Position numbers and translations under genes: made by a program. Of a DNA stretch of 64,000 bases, positions 13,901 through 25,900 are shown one piece after another. The notes below the pieces were generated by a model, which was not told the origin of the DNA, did no database searches, and saw nothing but the letters and a program-made list of their open reading frames with translations. This DNA is from Aristolochia californica (taxonomy: Eukaryota; Streptophyta; Magnoliopsida; Piperales; Aristolochiaceae): assembly GCA_029961685.1 (NCBI GenBank), contig JARWKL010000001.1, positions 54,834,062 through 54,898,061 on the forward strand. The letters are read 5' to 3'. Position 1 is the stretch's first letter, and each line of letters begins with the position of its first letter.

Positions 13901-14032
13901 TTGGATGAATTTAGAAAGAACAGTACTGGATTAAAAGAGAGCAGAGGGGGACTAGGCTTGTGGTCTCCATACCCTGGAAACCTGGATTCTGTCCAGATCC
14001 CAACTGTTAAAAGAACATCACCAGCAGGTTGA
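8000..14032 (+). CDS. TOD1: DUF616 / TOD1-like type II membrane protein (TOD1/MUCI70 family)
   Basis: The coding exons are 8000-8129, 8602-8673, 8759-8952, 9491-9906, 13389-13573 and 13659-14032; all junctions are GT/AG and keep frame, giving 456 aa. Residues about 11-32 form one membrane anchor (LVLVAGILWMLLILAALLF) after a short basic N terminus, as expected for a Golgi/endomembrane type II protein. The DUF616 (PF04765) core follows: MKVHCGLM, CKFVVASGIFDGYDTP, SRKLFCFLMVVDE, KILTHRLFP, YSIWIDGKMEL, DVPEGAVIIREHT and FEADAIKRRKR-like segments. The tail HRHTREHSSVVEWVKSL fits the TOD1 branch better than MUCI70, and the length is close to Arabidopsis TOD1. The family is annotated as hexosyltransferase-like; TOD1 was also reported as an alkaline ceramidase acting in turgor control, so the reaction is uncertain. 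Start: the first in-frame Met of exon 2 (7913-8129), just before the anchor. Intron 5 (9907-13388) carries TE remnants. The gene looks intact. Confidence 0.9.
10472..11610 (-). mobile_element. LINE 3' remnant (RNase H) split by a TRIM
   Basis: Poly(T) near 10472-10492 marks the 3' end of a minus-strand LINE. Reading leftwards, a frameshifted RNase H domain is visible: the equivalent of LNFDG, then a segment like LADSTFIELSTLMQGLKLF near 10730-10790. The sequence beyond the TRIM (11316 to about 11610) still shows weak similarity to the region preceding RNase H in the intact LINE of this window (LPFPKLKKIMIRALCC compared with LPKLGKILISCCVG). Multiple stops show it is dead. The right limit is approximate. 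It sits in intron 5 of the TOD1-like gene. Confidence 0.6.
11002..11311 (+). mobile_element. Complete 310-bp TRIM (terminal-repeat retrotransposon in miniature)
   Basis: Two 82-bp terminal direct repeats (11002-11083 and 11230-11311) begin TGTTATGG and end CTTAACA. A perfect primer-binding site TGGTATCAGAGC lies at 11086-11097, two bases after the left repeat, and a purine-rich GAAGGTGG precedes the right repeat. The element is flanked by a perfect 5-bp TSD, GGAAC (10997-11001 and 11312-11316). The repeats differ at seven positions, all transitions. There is no coding capacity, so replication would need proteins from an autonomous LTR element. Confidence 0.9.
11636..12098. repeat. Dispersed direct repeats of about 140 bp
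   Basis: Blocks at about 11636-11775 and 11959-12098 share GTTGGGC, CTCTAAAATGA/TAAAATGA, ACTAATTAAT, GATCTTTTCAA, AATGTGAGA and GATTAGCCTG in the same order. They are separated by about 185 bp. They could be decayed terminal repeats of a small LTR-type element, but no primer-binding site was recognised. Confidence 0.5.
12936..13062 (+). mobile_element. LTR/TRIM left-end remnant with primer-binding site
   Basis: GGGAAATAGTCCCACATAGG near the start and GACCCAACTATAACA ending at 13050 match the two ends of the TRIM terminal repeat at 34633-34750. TGGTATTAATGC, a decayed primer-binding site, follows immediately. I found no matching right repeat, so this is a truncated member of that family inside intron 5 of the TOD1-like gene. 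Confidence 0.6.
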
Positions 14033-14845
14033 GGATGTGACCTTTTGCTCTTTTATTCTTGTTCCCTATGTTTGGAGTTCTCTCTTTTGCCAATTCACTA
14101 GCACAGAGATATGGCTCATTCACTTGGATTACAGCTGGAGACTCCTTTGAACACTTGGATTACAGTTGGATTACAGGCTTAGTCTGTGAAGTCTATCCAA
14201 GGATGCCTCAGTTTTCAAGCAAATTTATCAACCATTGATTAGCTTTTAGAGTTCAAATCCTTTCTCATGGTTCCTAAGCCCTTATAGAACATGCGATCGT
14301 GTCGTCTACTGGTTGCTGCATGATGTCAAGTGTAACAACAGTTTTATCCATGATTTGATTCTTGTGGGTTTATTTGGAACTTTTAAATCTCAACTCGGTA
14401 ATTTGGTACTCAATGCTATAATGCCTGACAAATACATGGTGGTGAATGGGAAAAGAATTAGCCAAGACCAAAACACAGTAGTGAAGTTGTCACTAAGTAC
14501 TAGAAAGCAAATATAGGAATGGAAGCAGAAACTTCTGAATTGTTTTCAAGAAACTTTCATTAGAAAACTACCATTCAAATGTATAAAAGAAAGACAACGT
14601 TACAAAGTGCTACCAAGAACACTAGCAGACAAGTTTTCATCACTTTTGGCATCACAAACCCACTAATCAGCAGATCCTACAACCTCCTTTATTGAAACCG
14701 ATTCTACGTTTCCAGGCTCAAATGCAGAAGTTCAATATGCAGGGCAGCTTCGCAGCTATGGAAGATGGTTCCGGCTTCCCATTAGGTATGGAATATTGAA
14801 GCCTCCAGTGTCTAAACTCGCCATCATAATTATAAGGCTCGTAGC
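14033..14845. other. 3' flank of the TOD1-like gene, no further gene seen
   Basis: This probably contains the 3'-untranslated region. Only short, unsupported reading frames are present. No clear polyadenylation signal could be chosen. Confidence 0.4.
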
Positions 14846-16464
14846 TAGGGGTGGCATCGAATCGGGCCGAGCCTGAACATGCCTATGTTTGAGTTAAGTT
14901 TGATTTAAATATTTTGAACTCGAATTCGAGCCGAACCCAACTTCGAAGATAAAATTTTAATCGAACTCAAGCCCAATAATTTTAATCTAGTTCGAGTTCC
15001 AACTTACATTTAAAATTTTGCACAAAATACATGTTAAATAAACTGTATATAAAATTGTGTATACATTTTACATAAAATTGGACATGATCTCTACCTAAAA
15101 TTAGGCATAACCACTTTATATTAATCCTGCATAAAATTATCTATATAATCTGCATAAAATCTTTTGCCCAGATAAGTATTACTCGATTATTTATATATAA
15201 ATTATTAAGTCAAATAAATATGAGTAAATATTATTTGTTATCTTATTATACAGTTACTTGATAATTCAATAAAGTGAAGGGTAATGTTTGTAAGTTTTAA
15301 GACTACATGCGTAAGTGGATGGTCTTTCTTTATATTCTAAAGGAGAATAACTTATTAAAATATTTACTTAAAATAATTTGGTTAGAAGAGGATACACCCA
15401 TCGACGAAATTGTTGCCCAAGACGCAGGCGGAAGCTTTATGCTTTCCTATTTGAAGTTGGTCGGCTCGGAAAAGTCCCTTGTGGCCTATTTGAACGACAG
15501 AGTGAAGGTGTTGGATGTGTCTAACTCTGTATCGACGGAGATCGAGAGGTTTTGACAGATCTCGTAAGAGCGTCTGTTAGGGTTTGATTTCCTTCGTTTG
15601 TACCAAGAAACCTTGCTTCGCCTCTTTTCGCGTCTCCTGCTTCTCTTTTGAGTCACCGCTCCATGAGTTTTGCAAGGCCCGCGCCATCTGTCTGTAGACC
15701 GTTTGTGTCTTCGAATTCTTAAGGATCATGGAGGAAGAAATTAGAGAAGAATAAATCAGAGAGGAAGAAATTGGAGAGGAATAAATCTGACAAGAAGAAA
15801 TAGGAAATGGATCATTTTTCGCTCGCTTGCGAGCGAAGTCGCTGCTATAGAATCCCGACATCTTGAATTCCCAATTCCAAAGAATGCAACCTAATGAAGT
15901 CGCTCAGGCCCTCGTTAAATTACTGAGCTGGCTCGCGAGCTTTTGAACTGAACCATGGTTCGCTCGAGCTTGGCTTGTTAACTTAAAAGAGCCCGATCTG
16001 AATCTTGAACTCGGTTTGACATCCAGATAAAACGAATCAAACCGAGCCGAGCTCAAGCCACTCGCGAACCGGCTCGGTTCGATGCCACCCCTACTTGTAG
16101 AATGAAGAGACAAGTTAAGAAATCCACCATCTCTGGAGAAAATTAGAGAAGAATAAATCAGAGAGGAAGAAATTGGAGAGGAATAAATCTGACAGGAAGA
16201 AATAGGAAGTCGCTGCTACAGAATCCCAACATCCCGAATTCCCAATTCCAAATAATGAAACCTGATGAAGTCGCTCAGGCCCTCGTTATGTTAATGAGCC
16301 AGCTTACGAGCTTTTGGACTGAACCATGGTTCGCTCGAGCTCTGCTCGTTAACTTAAACGAGTCCGATCTGGATCTCGAACTCGATTCGACATCCAGATA
16401 AAATCAATCAAACTGAACCGAGCTCGAGCCGTTCGCGAACCGGCTTAGTTAGATGCCACCCCTA
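14846..16464. mobile_element. Non-autonomous hAT-like DNA transposon with duplicated right end
   Basis: Terminal inverted repeats TAGGGGTGGCATCGAA (left, from 14846) and TTCGATGCCACCCCTA (right, ending 16093) are typical of hAT ends. The right end plus about 46 bp of flanking DNA occurs again in tandem, ending at 16464 with GATGCCACCCCTA. Eight-base flanks are imperfect TSDs: CTCGTAGC on the left, CTTGTAGA after 16093, CTTGCAGC after 16464. No transposase is visible. A short open frame near 15390-15555 (PIDEIVAQDAGGSF..., then LVAYLNDRVKVLDVS) looks more protein-like than its surroundings but I do not recognise it. Confidence 0.7.
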
Positions 16465-17786
16465 CTTGCAGCAAGAACAGACGAGTTAAGAAATCCACCA
16501 TCTCAGGAGGAAAGAAAGGGGGAAATCAATCTCCCTAACTTGAGTTATCATAGTCTACTAAAGTATTCTTGATTACAATGATTCTTACATCCATTATATG
16601 CCTATATGTAGGCTAATGACTGGATAATTTAAATCCTAAATAAAATATCTAAATTTCCTTGATTATTCATAATTCAGTTAATCAATAGACTGTCTCTATT
16701 TTGATTAACATTATTTTTTTGTAAATTTTACGAGTAAATTAATTATAAAAAATATAAATTTAATAACTCTCTTGACACCCTTCCCATACTTTTTTATAGA
16801 GATGATCAAGAGGGCAAGGTCCCTCTCCTCCACATTTTTCCTAAACTATGGGGAGGGATCCCCACCCCACCCTCCCCTTCCATTTTTGTTTTTTATATAT
16901 TAGAGGCTATTCATCCACCACAGGGAAGTTTAAGCATAATAAAGAGGAGGGTGGCAACGCTCTACCCTAATATGAGTTCTTTGTTTAAAAAGACCTAATC
17001 ACCTCATTTAGTTCTGGTCAGATTTTCTCTCTTTTGGACATTGAAACAAGCAAAATATGTGAAATCTGTGTTTTTCCCCAGTTTGTAAGATCAAGTTCCA
17101 TCAGTGCATGTCAAATAAATTATCGTCCGACACACCCAACTTTTCGCCTTCGATTTAATGCCTGAGCCGCTCTGTTTGAGCTTCGGCCTCCACCAGATCC
17201 CACTGGCTTCCTCAACTGTCCCCTACCTTCTTCTTCTCTCCGCTTTATGAACCAGAAACATATCAAGTTCTTTTCTTTTAAAAATAAAAGAAAGAAACCG
17301 GCTTTCGTGAGACAGGTCCAATCACAGAAACAAATTGTAATGGCTTTTTTACGGAAAAGTAGGTAGCTGCATTGTGATTTGTGGAAAATGAAAACAAAGT
17401 TCACTGGTCAGGGCCGACAATTTATGGATGTGGCCCCCTGAAATGATCTGTCACTACCTCACCGTCGTCCTTTCATTTTATGCGCTCGATTTGGATCATC
17501 TTTAGACTTTTCATTCTGTCGATTCCCGCCGTTTGAATTTACTCTGTGAAAGAAAAACTGATGAACTCTACGAACCTCGTGTCGTCGTTTTGAACTTGTA
17601 CGGAGGAAAACAGAGAGGAAGCGAATCAGACATGTCAGAGTTCAGACTTTACTAGTTTATGACCAAAGCCAGAAAGAAAGAAAATCGAATTAAAGCGGCC
17701 CTGCCTGTAAATTTTTACGTGGGTGGGCAGGTAGATGTAGGCTGAACAGAAACCACAAATTATGATGATCTTAAATGCAATCTGGG
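16465..17786. other. Intergenic region upstream of GDSL gene 1
   Basis: AT-rich sequence with no convincing coding frame. The last few hundred bases should contain the promoter of the GDSL gene at 17904. I see no repeat with clear borders here. Confidence 0.5.
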
Positions 17787-17793
17787 TATAAGA
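17787..17793 (+). promoter_or_regulatory. Candidate TATA box of GDSL gene 1
   Basis: TATAAGA lies 117 bp before the chosen start codon (17904). A transcription start about 30 bp downstream would give a leader of roughly 85 nt. It also argues against the in-frame upstream ATG at 17775, which would precede the TATA box. Confidence 0.4.
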
Positions 17794-17903
17794 GACCCAA
17801 CGGGTCGCTGAGAATCGCACAACACATTACAGCGAGTAGATGCTTTGAAGGAGTGACTGGACTCCTACTGCTTAGCTTGTCTTCGACTGGTGTTTCTCTG
17901 GAG

Positions 17904-19569
17904 ATGGAGAGCTGGAAGGTTGCGCTGATGTCGGTGGTGATTGTTATGCTACAGAACGCTCGAGCGTCGACTCTCAACGAAGTGAGAAACTTGGTGGTTA
18001 GAAACAACATCACATGCGTATTAGTTTTTGGAGATTCTACGGTGGATCCTGGCAATAACAATCGTCTCCCTACAACCTTCAAGAGCAATTTTCGTCCCTA
18101 CGGCAAGAATTTCTTGGAAGGCAAACCCTCTGGAAGATTCACCAATGGCAGACTCCCCTCAGACCTCATTGGTATTTCTCTTTATTTCTGGCTCAGCTGG
18201 AAAATTCCAATCTCCTTGCGTTCCTTTTATAATATTAATTCTGACTGGGTTTTGTGATTTTGTCTCTTGCAGCCTCCGAGTTGGGAATTACTAAAGTAAT
18301 CCCAGGTTTTCTGGGTCAAAACCTGACGAGAGAAGGACTCATAAATGGAGCAAGTTTTGCCTCGGCTGCTTCTGGTTACGACGATCTGACTGCCAACCTC
18401 TCAGTCTGTTTTCTTCACTATTTCACCATCTTTCCGCAACCTCACAGTCTATTTAACATTTATTGATAGAAGAAGAGTGAACTAATTTCATGTTTTGATT
18501 TTCTTTGCCAGACAGTGTTGCCGTTCTGGAAGCAGATAGAGTATCTTGCTCATTACAAAATTCATTTGAGAGAGTTCATGGGTGAGGAAAAAGCTTCCGA
18601 AATTGTATCAAACGCGGTGTTCTTAATCAGCGCAGGAACAAATGACTTCATACAGAACTACTTTGTGGAAGCAACTCGGGCGACGCAGTATAAAGTGGAA
18701 GAATATGTCGATTTCCTGATCACCCGCATGGCAGATTATGTCAAGGTGCCTCTTTCACTAACTCTAATTCACTCCTGTTTTTCTGCAACAGAAAAAATTT
18801 TATTCTCCCATTTTCATAAAGCATACAAGTCAGTGGAGTAAATGAAGCCAACTGTTTGATCCAACTTTCTCCTCAAACAGTAATGGCAAATCCCATAAGT
18901 TCGATACGGAACCCTGACCTGATTCATTCAGAAACAAGGCCCAACCACTCATTCATGAGCTTATAATGTACCCACGAATGCTCATATCAGAAGGCATTTG
19001 ACTCTTTCTCTCTGCTCTGAACATTGGTTAAATGAGTTTCAGGAATTACACAGACATGGCGGAACGAGATTTGTGGTTGTTGGGATCCCACCATTGGGAT
19101 GTCTTCCACTCGTCAGAACCGTAACCGGCGAGAGCAACTGTGCAGAACAGTACAACAATGTCGGAGTTCTGTTCAATACCAAATTAAGAGCAAAGCTTGC
19201 TGAGCTGCAGAAACTGTTACATGTCAAAGCCGCTTATGCAGACATCTACGGCTCCCTGCTCAACGCCATTAGGAGACCTCAGAAATATGGTAAGGAAAAG
19301 AAAAAGGGAACAACAGTTTTAGCACTGGTTTCATTAATGGTTGAAGAGAGACTGAAGCTGTTGAATCCGATTGTTTAGGTTTTGTGGAGACTTCCAAGGG
19401 ATGTTGCGGGACTGGTTTGTTCGAATATGGCGAAACATGTCGAGATCAGAGTACCTGTGAAGATCCCAGCAAATATGCTTTTTGGGATGCAGTCCATCCA
19501 ACTGAAAAAATGTATAATATTATAGCTAACGATGCTCTAAAAGCCATAGGTGTCCAAGTGTTCGCCTGA
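17904..19569 (+). CDS. GDSL esterase/lipase (SGNH hydrolase), gene 1
   Basis: Five exons, 17904-18171, 18273-18403, 18512-18745, 19043-19289 and 19379-19569, give 356 aa, the usual length for plant GDSL lipases. Block I is [12 protein letters not shown] with the nucleophile Ser, followed by GRFTNGRLPSDLI. The oxyanion-hole blocks are NGASFASAASGYDD and SAGTNDFIQNYF. Block V is FWDAVHPTEKMY with the catalytic Asp and His. A conserved GCCGTG motif with several Cys precedes block V, suggesting a disulfide-containing secreted fold. A hydrophobic N terminus (MESWKVALMSVVIVMLQ) looks like a signal peptide, which is why the Met at 17904 is preferred over 17775. The expected role is hydrolysis of short acyl or lipid esters in the apothecium or apoplast; the substrate is unknown. 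It is tail-to-tail with GDSL gene 2, 1.1 kb away. Confidence 0.9.
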
Positions 19570-20703
19570 CAACTCCCTTGTTTTCGTCTTTGTTTTCATC
19601 CGGTTTTCTCTTAATCTTGTATTGTCGTAGCAAAGTAATGACATGATAGACGACGTGTTCATCTAACTTCATCACTACACTGATGACATGACAACATATA
19701 AACAGTCAAAGCTTACGTGTCGTATTTGATTGTACACATGTGTAATAGACCGGTCAAAGTTGGATATTTTTCCTATTGTGAAATAGCCTCTACACATAAG
19801 AGGATCTATTGCATTCATGAGGTATTATAGAAAAATGGCATAATAAAGTTAGGGGAATTTATTTATATTACCCAATTTTTTTTATAAATATTAGCGCAAA
19901 TACCCAACTTCTAAACTTGATATAAAAAATACCCGACTTTGATTAGTCAAAATTACTGGAGAGTTCTCCTTAATGAAAAGTAATGAACTCAGTTGTAGCC
20001 GAAGATTATGATATTGCTATATACAAAAGGGTTATGGTGTTAATGGACACATTCTTCGAGTCTCTGGTTTTGGCAAAAACTAAAAACTTATTTTGAGCAT
20101 AATGACCTTCTAATGTGTTTGGATCGGAGAAAAATATAGAAATCATGTGATAAAAGCAATATTAGAAAGGGAATTTAGTGTACTAGCCATTTTTAAAAAA
20201 ATAATAATAACACAAATAACTTATTTTTTAATTTAATATTATAAATACCCAATTTTGATCGGTCAACTATACATGTGTACCCAAAGAGTCTAACAACATG
20301 TCACCTACCACGTTATCAGGAATCTATGTCATCCTCCATCTAAGATGCCACATCATCCTACCATGTCATCGAATAAATATTTTTAAAATAAATAGTATTT
20401 CTAATTAAATATTTATATATTTTAAAAGATATTTATGATAATTAAATTATTTTCTTAATTATTATTTTTTAAAATAAATTTTTTAATTATTATTATGTTT
20501 TTAAAATATTTAAAATATTTCTAAATTATATGATGTTACATGGCCTATTACAGGATTGTTTTGTCTAACTATTGTTTCATGTAGGGTGTGTTTGTGCCAA
20601 GAAAGAAGTGTAGGCAAAAAAATATCATAGGAACATATTAGTACAAGAGTGATTTCTAAGAGGTAGGCAGGCTGAGAAGTATCTTGAATGGGAGAAACAA
20701 TGC
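19570..20703. other. Region between the two convergent GDSL genes
   Basis: This contains both 3' ends. The middle (about 19790-20560) is very AT-rich, with recurring phrases such as AATACCCAA/TTTTGAT in two blocks (about 19860-19950 and 20210-20285), probably a decayed repeat. No gene is seen. Confidence 0.5.
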
Positions 20704-22926
20704 TTAGCTCTGTTCCATCAAAAACTCATCGATGGCGCCACGGATGGCCTGGAAGAGCAAATAGTATGTCTTCTCCGTCGGGTGTATGGCGTCCCAAAAC
20801 ACGTACTTGGATGCGTCTTCGCATACTTCACACTTGAGATTGCATAAGAAGGAGAACTCGATGTAACCTGTCCCGCAACAGCCCCTCCTGGACTCCACAA
20901 ATCCTGCATATTTCCGTGGATTTTCCTGTCGTCAATTATAAAATTTGATACTTTCTTTCTTTTCCTTGAAGCTCAGAAAATCCTGACAAGCTTACCGAAC
21001 TGGTCAGGGCTGTAGATAATGTCTGCCAAGGTCTGATATATGTCTGCGTAGACAAAGCTACCTCCGGTTGGTCCCAAGTTCATTTTCATGGAAGCCACGA
21101 AGTGTTGCAGCTTGCCGTTAAAGTCTTTGGCAACAGAGTTCAGGGACTCGATGCAACCGGATTTTGTGGAACTATTTGTTGGATTCAATGTTCTGACGAT
21201 CGGCAGGCAGCCAAAGGGAGGTAGCGCCACCAGCCCAATTCTCCTTGCGCCAAGATCTCTTAGGCCCTGCTCCACTGTATTTTTCAGTATTTTTCTCAAA
21301 GAATTTCAGTAATTATTTTCCGATGTATTTCTCTCAAAATCGGTTCTGGGTACTTAGTATCAAAATCCCTGAATCCGTCCGATTCAAAGTAGTTTTTGAA
21401 TCGTTTTAGATTGATATGGCATTATTCTTTACAGGGAGTCACCGACTTGTGCAGCCATCAACCATAGGAGGGAATTCCTTTCGCTGCTCTTCAAATCATT
21501 CAAAAAGGGAGGAGAGGGAGACCCAATGGAGCCCGATTTGGTAGAATTTTCGCTCCATTGGGACGAAGAGGCGCTTTTCAAAATGCTGCTACAAGAAGCA
21601 GAGTTTTTCATTCAAATTGGTGGTACAATTACTACCACTGTCAAAGAAAAGAAAAGACGATTTCCACAAGTTCCGTCATGAAATTTATTGCGTTTTCCCG
21701 ATGGATGAATGCTGACGCCTGAAATTGGATCCGTGGTTCGTTTGATTGCAATTCGACCACTGGTCAAGAGTTATAAGAACGGAAATCGTAGCTACTTCTC
21801 TCCTATAGTTTGCCAAAACTGTCTTCCTGTCAGAATAACTCTGCTCTACCGCTCCAAGGAAACTAATCGTATCAGTTCTACGTTAAGCTCAGACGCACTA
21901 GCCTGAAAAGCGATCTGCTAATTCAAGTTATTTGCCTGAGCGTATTCGGAAACGGAGTCCTTCGAGTTGTAGCTATTAGCTAGCAATTTAGAAAATTTCT
22001 TTCCGAGTTTTAATTCGAATAGTTGGGTGTTAGGTAGAGCAAGGAATCAAGAAGGTAGAGAAAAGCAAACCTGTAAGAAGTCTCCGAGTTTCTGCAGGAC
22101 GAAGAGCTGGTAAGCTTGGATGGAGTACGAGGTTCGTCGGACAGGGAGAGCAAAATAGTTGTTCACGAAATCATTAGTCCCGCAGCTGACAACATACACC
22201 GATCGGCGAATTAGATCTTCTGTGCGATTCTCGCCAATTATCAGACGACGCTTGTTGAGGTAATCTTTGAAGTACTCCAGCTGGTTTGGTATTGAAATCA
22301 CGTCCTAAATGGGTAGAGAAGCAAACAAGATACAGTTTATATTAAGGAACCAGCTGCCACATAAACAAACAAATTGAACGCTATGAATTCTGTCTCCATG
22401 CATGCATGGCCTGATCGAATTGTCGATCAGAAGGCAAGAAGGGAAGGGAGAGGTTCTCATACGCCGAGCTTCGCTGTAAGTGGATCGTATCCCGATCCGG
22501 CGGAGGCAAAACTCACTCCAGTCAAGAGCTCCTCCTCATTGAGGGTTGGATTCAGATAAGGTGGTATTTCATCTTTGAGACCCATATAAGAAGCTGCACA
22601 AGTAAACAAGTATCAACAAGGAAATTAATTAAAACCCAGACGATCAAAATAAGAACTCCCAAAGCGAGGTGGCTCTTACCCAAGAAATCTGTAACTAGTT
22701 TTCCGTCTGTGAACCTCCCGGTGGGTCTCTGTTGTGGATAATCCTTTCCGTAAGGCGGGAAATTGCTCTTGAAAAGCGTGGGAAGGAAATTGTTGTTTCC
22801 AGGGTCGACAGTGGAGTCACCAAACACGAATATGGCCGGAGTGGAGTTGTTGCTCCCAGCCGGAGAACATGATCCCAGAGCTGACAACGCCAGCAGGAGG
22901 AAGAGGAGAGGCAGCTGCTCAGCCAT
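20704..22926 (-). CDS. GDSL esterase/lipase (SGNH hydrolase), gene 2
   Basis: On the minus strand the exons are 22926-22680, 22593-22463, 22304-22071, 21266-20996 and 20903-20704, giving 360 aa. Residues 1-20 ([20 protein letters not shown]) are a clear signal peptide, so the enzyme is secreted. Block I is [12 protein letters not shown], then [58 protein letters not shown] and block [11 protein letters not shown], so the Ser-Asn-Asp-His set is complete. Exons 2 and 3 have exactly the same lengths and phases as in gene 1 (131 and 234 nt), showing common descent. For exon 4, the CAG/GGC acceptor at 21267 was chosen because it keeps frame and aligns with gene 1; upstream AGs would add residues or break frame. 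Intron 3 is 804 bp. The exact substrate is unknown. Confidence 0.9.
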
Positions 22927-25900
22927 CGCTTGAGGCAGCTATGGACGTGGGGATTCATTATTCATACAGATCGATCGACACAAGCAGTTAGTTGTCTTAA
23001 TCCCTGGGTTGCTCCAACTGGGCAACATTCATAAACGGCTTTGGAATTGTAGAAGACGAAGAAAGCAATCAAACTGAAGAAGGCAAGGAGGTGGATGGGG
23101 CCGGTGAGTGGTGGTGAAAGTGGTTACTTGGGTGGCCCAATGAGCTCTTATGGAACTGTGAACCAAATCTGTAATGACTGCAGCAGCTGCGTAATGCCAA
23201 CGTTGGAACCCTAAATTAAGTACTGTCCCATGCAAGCGATTGATGGAACGACTAAAATTTTACCTAGTTCTATCCAAAAGAAAATGCCAGGGACCTGCTT
23301 AGTTGAATGGCCACAATCACCACACGAACGTAAGACATCACCGTCTTCCTCATGAATCGTCGTCACTGTAAATACAAACTAATAGTAGGCCTGTGTTCGT
23401 TTGCCAAATTCGATGAATGGAATTTCTCTAAGAAAATGGTTGAATTTGGAGAGAAAAAAATTAGGGAGAAAATTTTATCTGGTATTTTTTTTTTTTTTTT
23501 AAGATAGTGCATGGATCCTCTATTGCCAACGAGACGAGCCAAGCTCCGTTCCCCCACTTTGCTGTTCAAAATGCTCATTGATCTACAACAACCTCCCTCT
23601 CCCTCTCTCTTGCCTCTCTCCCTTCCTTCCCCCTCTTTTCTCTCTTTCTCTCTCACTCTCATCAGCAAATGCCAAATGTCTCAACAATCTTACATCTTTC
23701 ACTCCCAAGATTTTGCTATCATCAATTCAAGTAGCTGCTAATAAGTGATAATCTTCTCTCTCCCTATTCTTCTCCTTGTCCTCCTCATCTCTCTCGGTTG
23801 TCCTTCTGTGAGCGCTTCTTGTTACCTGTCATTTTTTTTCATTTACTCTTCGATTTGTTTTCTTCTGTTGTCATTGACATGCACACTCCCTCTCATTTCG
23901 ATTTTGAAATTTTACTTATGTAGATTCTTAAATTTCTGTGAAGCTCTCGTAGGTGTTCTTTTGAGTTGGAAATTGAGCTTCATGACAATGATGGAAAGGG
24001 AATCCTTTCAAGTCATAAAGATAGGAATTGTTGCTCTTCCTAAAATCACATTGAGCCATGTGGAGTGTTCAATTTGTTATGCAAAATCTTACTTATTCAC
24101 CAATTGATTCACTCCCTCACGATTTACAAGAATAATTACATACACATCCTAGTATTGGTTGTGCTTTTGCATGAATAATTGGATCATAGCTCAAAGCTCA
24201 TTAAAAGCAGTCAAATGATCTTATTAGAAGGTTAACTTTTTATATTATCTTAAAATAGTAACATACATAAGAGCACAAAAATACCCCTATCAGCCAAAAC
24301 ACCACTCCACCCCCCCCCCCCCCCATAAAAAACATAACTTATTTGGATAATAAGGTGCCTATCCTACCTCATAACCAATACTAGTTGACACTAAAAGTGA
24401 GAGGACTTACATGAGTACAGTTACCAAAACTACACTTCTTACATTCTAATAGATCTTTGGAGACCTATTTGTTCTCAACCATCAAACTTATCTTGCTTAA
24501 CTCTTCCAAATCATTTCATCACAATTGGAATGGTCCCAATCGCAATTTAGGGTGAAGTTGTGACTAATAGAGCCGGTCATATACAAGTATTACAATAGAT
24601 GAGAATTAGTACATAGTTGGTGGAGGTGACAATAGAAGTGGTATAATAGATGAGAATTAGTACATAGTTGGTGGTGGTGACAATAGAAGTGGTAATGTTC
24701 CAAAGTTATATATTATTTCACATTTCACTATATTACTCTAGATTTTAGTATGATGGGGAGGCGGAAGTTATATAATTTCACATTTCACTATATTAGTCTA
24801 GATTTCAGTATGATGGGGAGGCTTGAAAGTTTTTACACTAGTGCACTGGATACCCTTCTCTTAAACATGTCAAAACTTGCTTGGTCAAAAGTAACTAGTG
24901 CACAAGAAATAATCCGTTTTTTTATTTATTTTAACACTCACTTTTCTTTGGTAATGAGAAGGTGACATGTTATTTTGTTCATGCAATATGAAGGGTTCTT
25001 GACATTATGAGAAATGACTCCTTGAAGGATCCTAAAACACAAGCAACTACTTTTTTGGACGATCTGTCAACTTCCACTTTTCCAATATGTCCTTTCCATT
25101 TTTCACTTTCAAACTGAAATGTTTAAAGAACTAATCAGACAGACGTTCTTGACAACTTGGAAGAATTTAGGTGGGCCAAAAATTGGTCAAACAGATTGTG
25201 ATGACTTCAGTGTATGGCATTACATATGTTGGTCCTCTAGAACAGATTAAAAGAAGATTAGAAGAGAAAGGTCATATCACGAATGAGACATTGTTGTTCA
25301 GAGCATCATGTTATGCTAATAGAGGAAATTTCTTGCTACACAAAATTTAAACTCACATGCTGTGAAATTGTGATTTGATGCAATCATGGTTTGAATGACA
25401 TAAAAATCACATTAGACAATTTGCTTAACATGCAAATTTCCCGAGCAGGTAGAGAAGCCTAATTGTTTTAAAAGATTCTTTCATTCTAATGTAGCTTTTG
25501 CAAACAAGTTTCTCAAACCTACATATATTGATAAAGAATCTAAGATGATTATATTCAACATTAAAGTAAGATTATTTAATAGCAAGAAATTTTTTCTCCT
25601 TCATTTTTTTAAAAAAAATTGCTACTTTTTCTACTTTTTTTTCTTATTATTTATCATACTTCTATTTATCTAATCACTGTAGTTACTCTCATAGATAAAG
25701 TGATTTACATGTGCCTGATTTATTATGTGTTTGGTCGAATTGACATAGTTTAGTTTATTACTTGTCTCAAGTTTTTCACATTCATGTGCATGCTACATCT
25801 TAACATGGGCATTAGTTAGTCTGAAGCTATTGTTGTTTGAATGGTAGTGGTTGTGTTTTGTCACGGTCAAAATGTGAATTTTGGACTCTGTTTTTGACCT

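Noticed and set aside
17775..17903. In-frame upstream ATG extending GDSL gene 1 by 43 residues
   Set aside because: It lies before the likely TATA box, the added residues are not family-like, and the Met at 17904 gives a proper signal peptide.
23745..24107. 120-codon hydrophobic frame
   Set aside because: Translation of a TC-rich region; no conserved motif, and the composition explains the open frame.
25141..25345. Protein-like stretch ([20 protein letters not shown]) considered as a hAT transposase
   Set aside because: Only a vague resemblance, with no inverted repeats or second conserved block; left unassigned.
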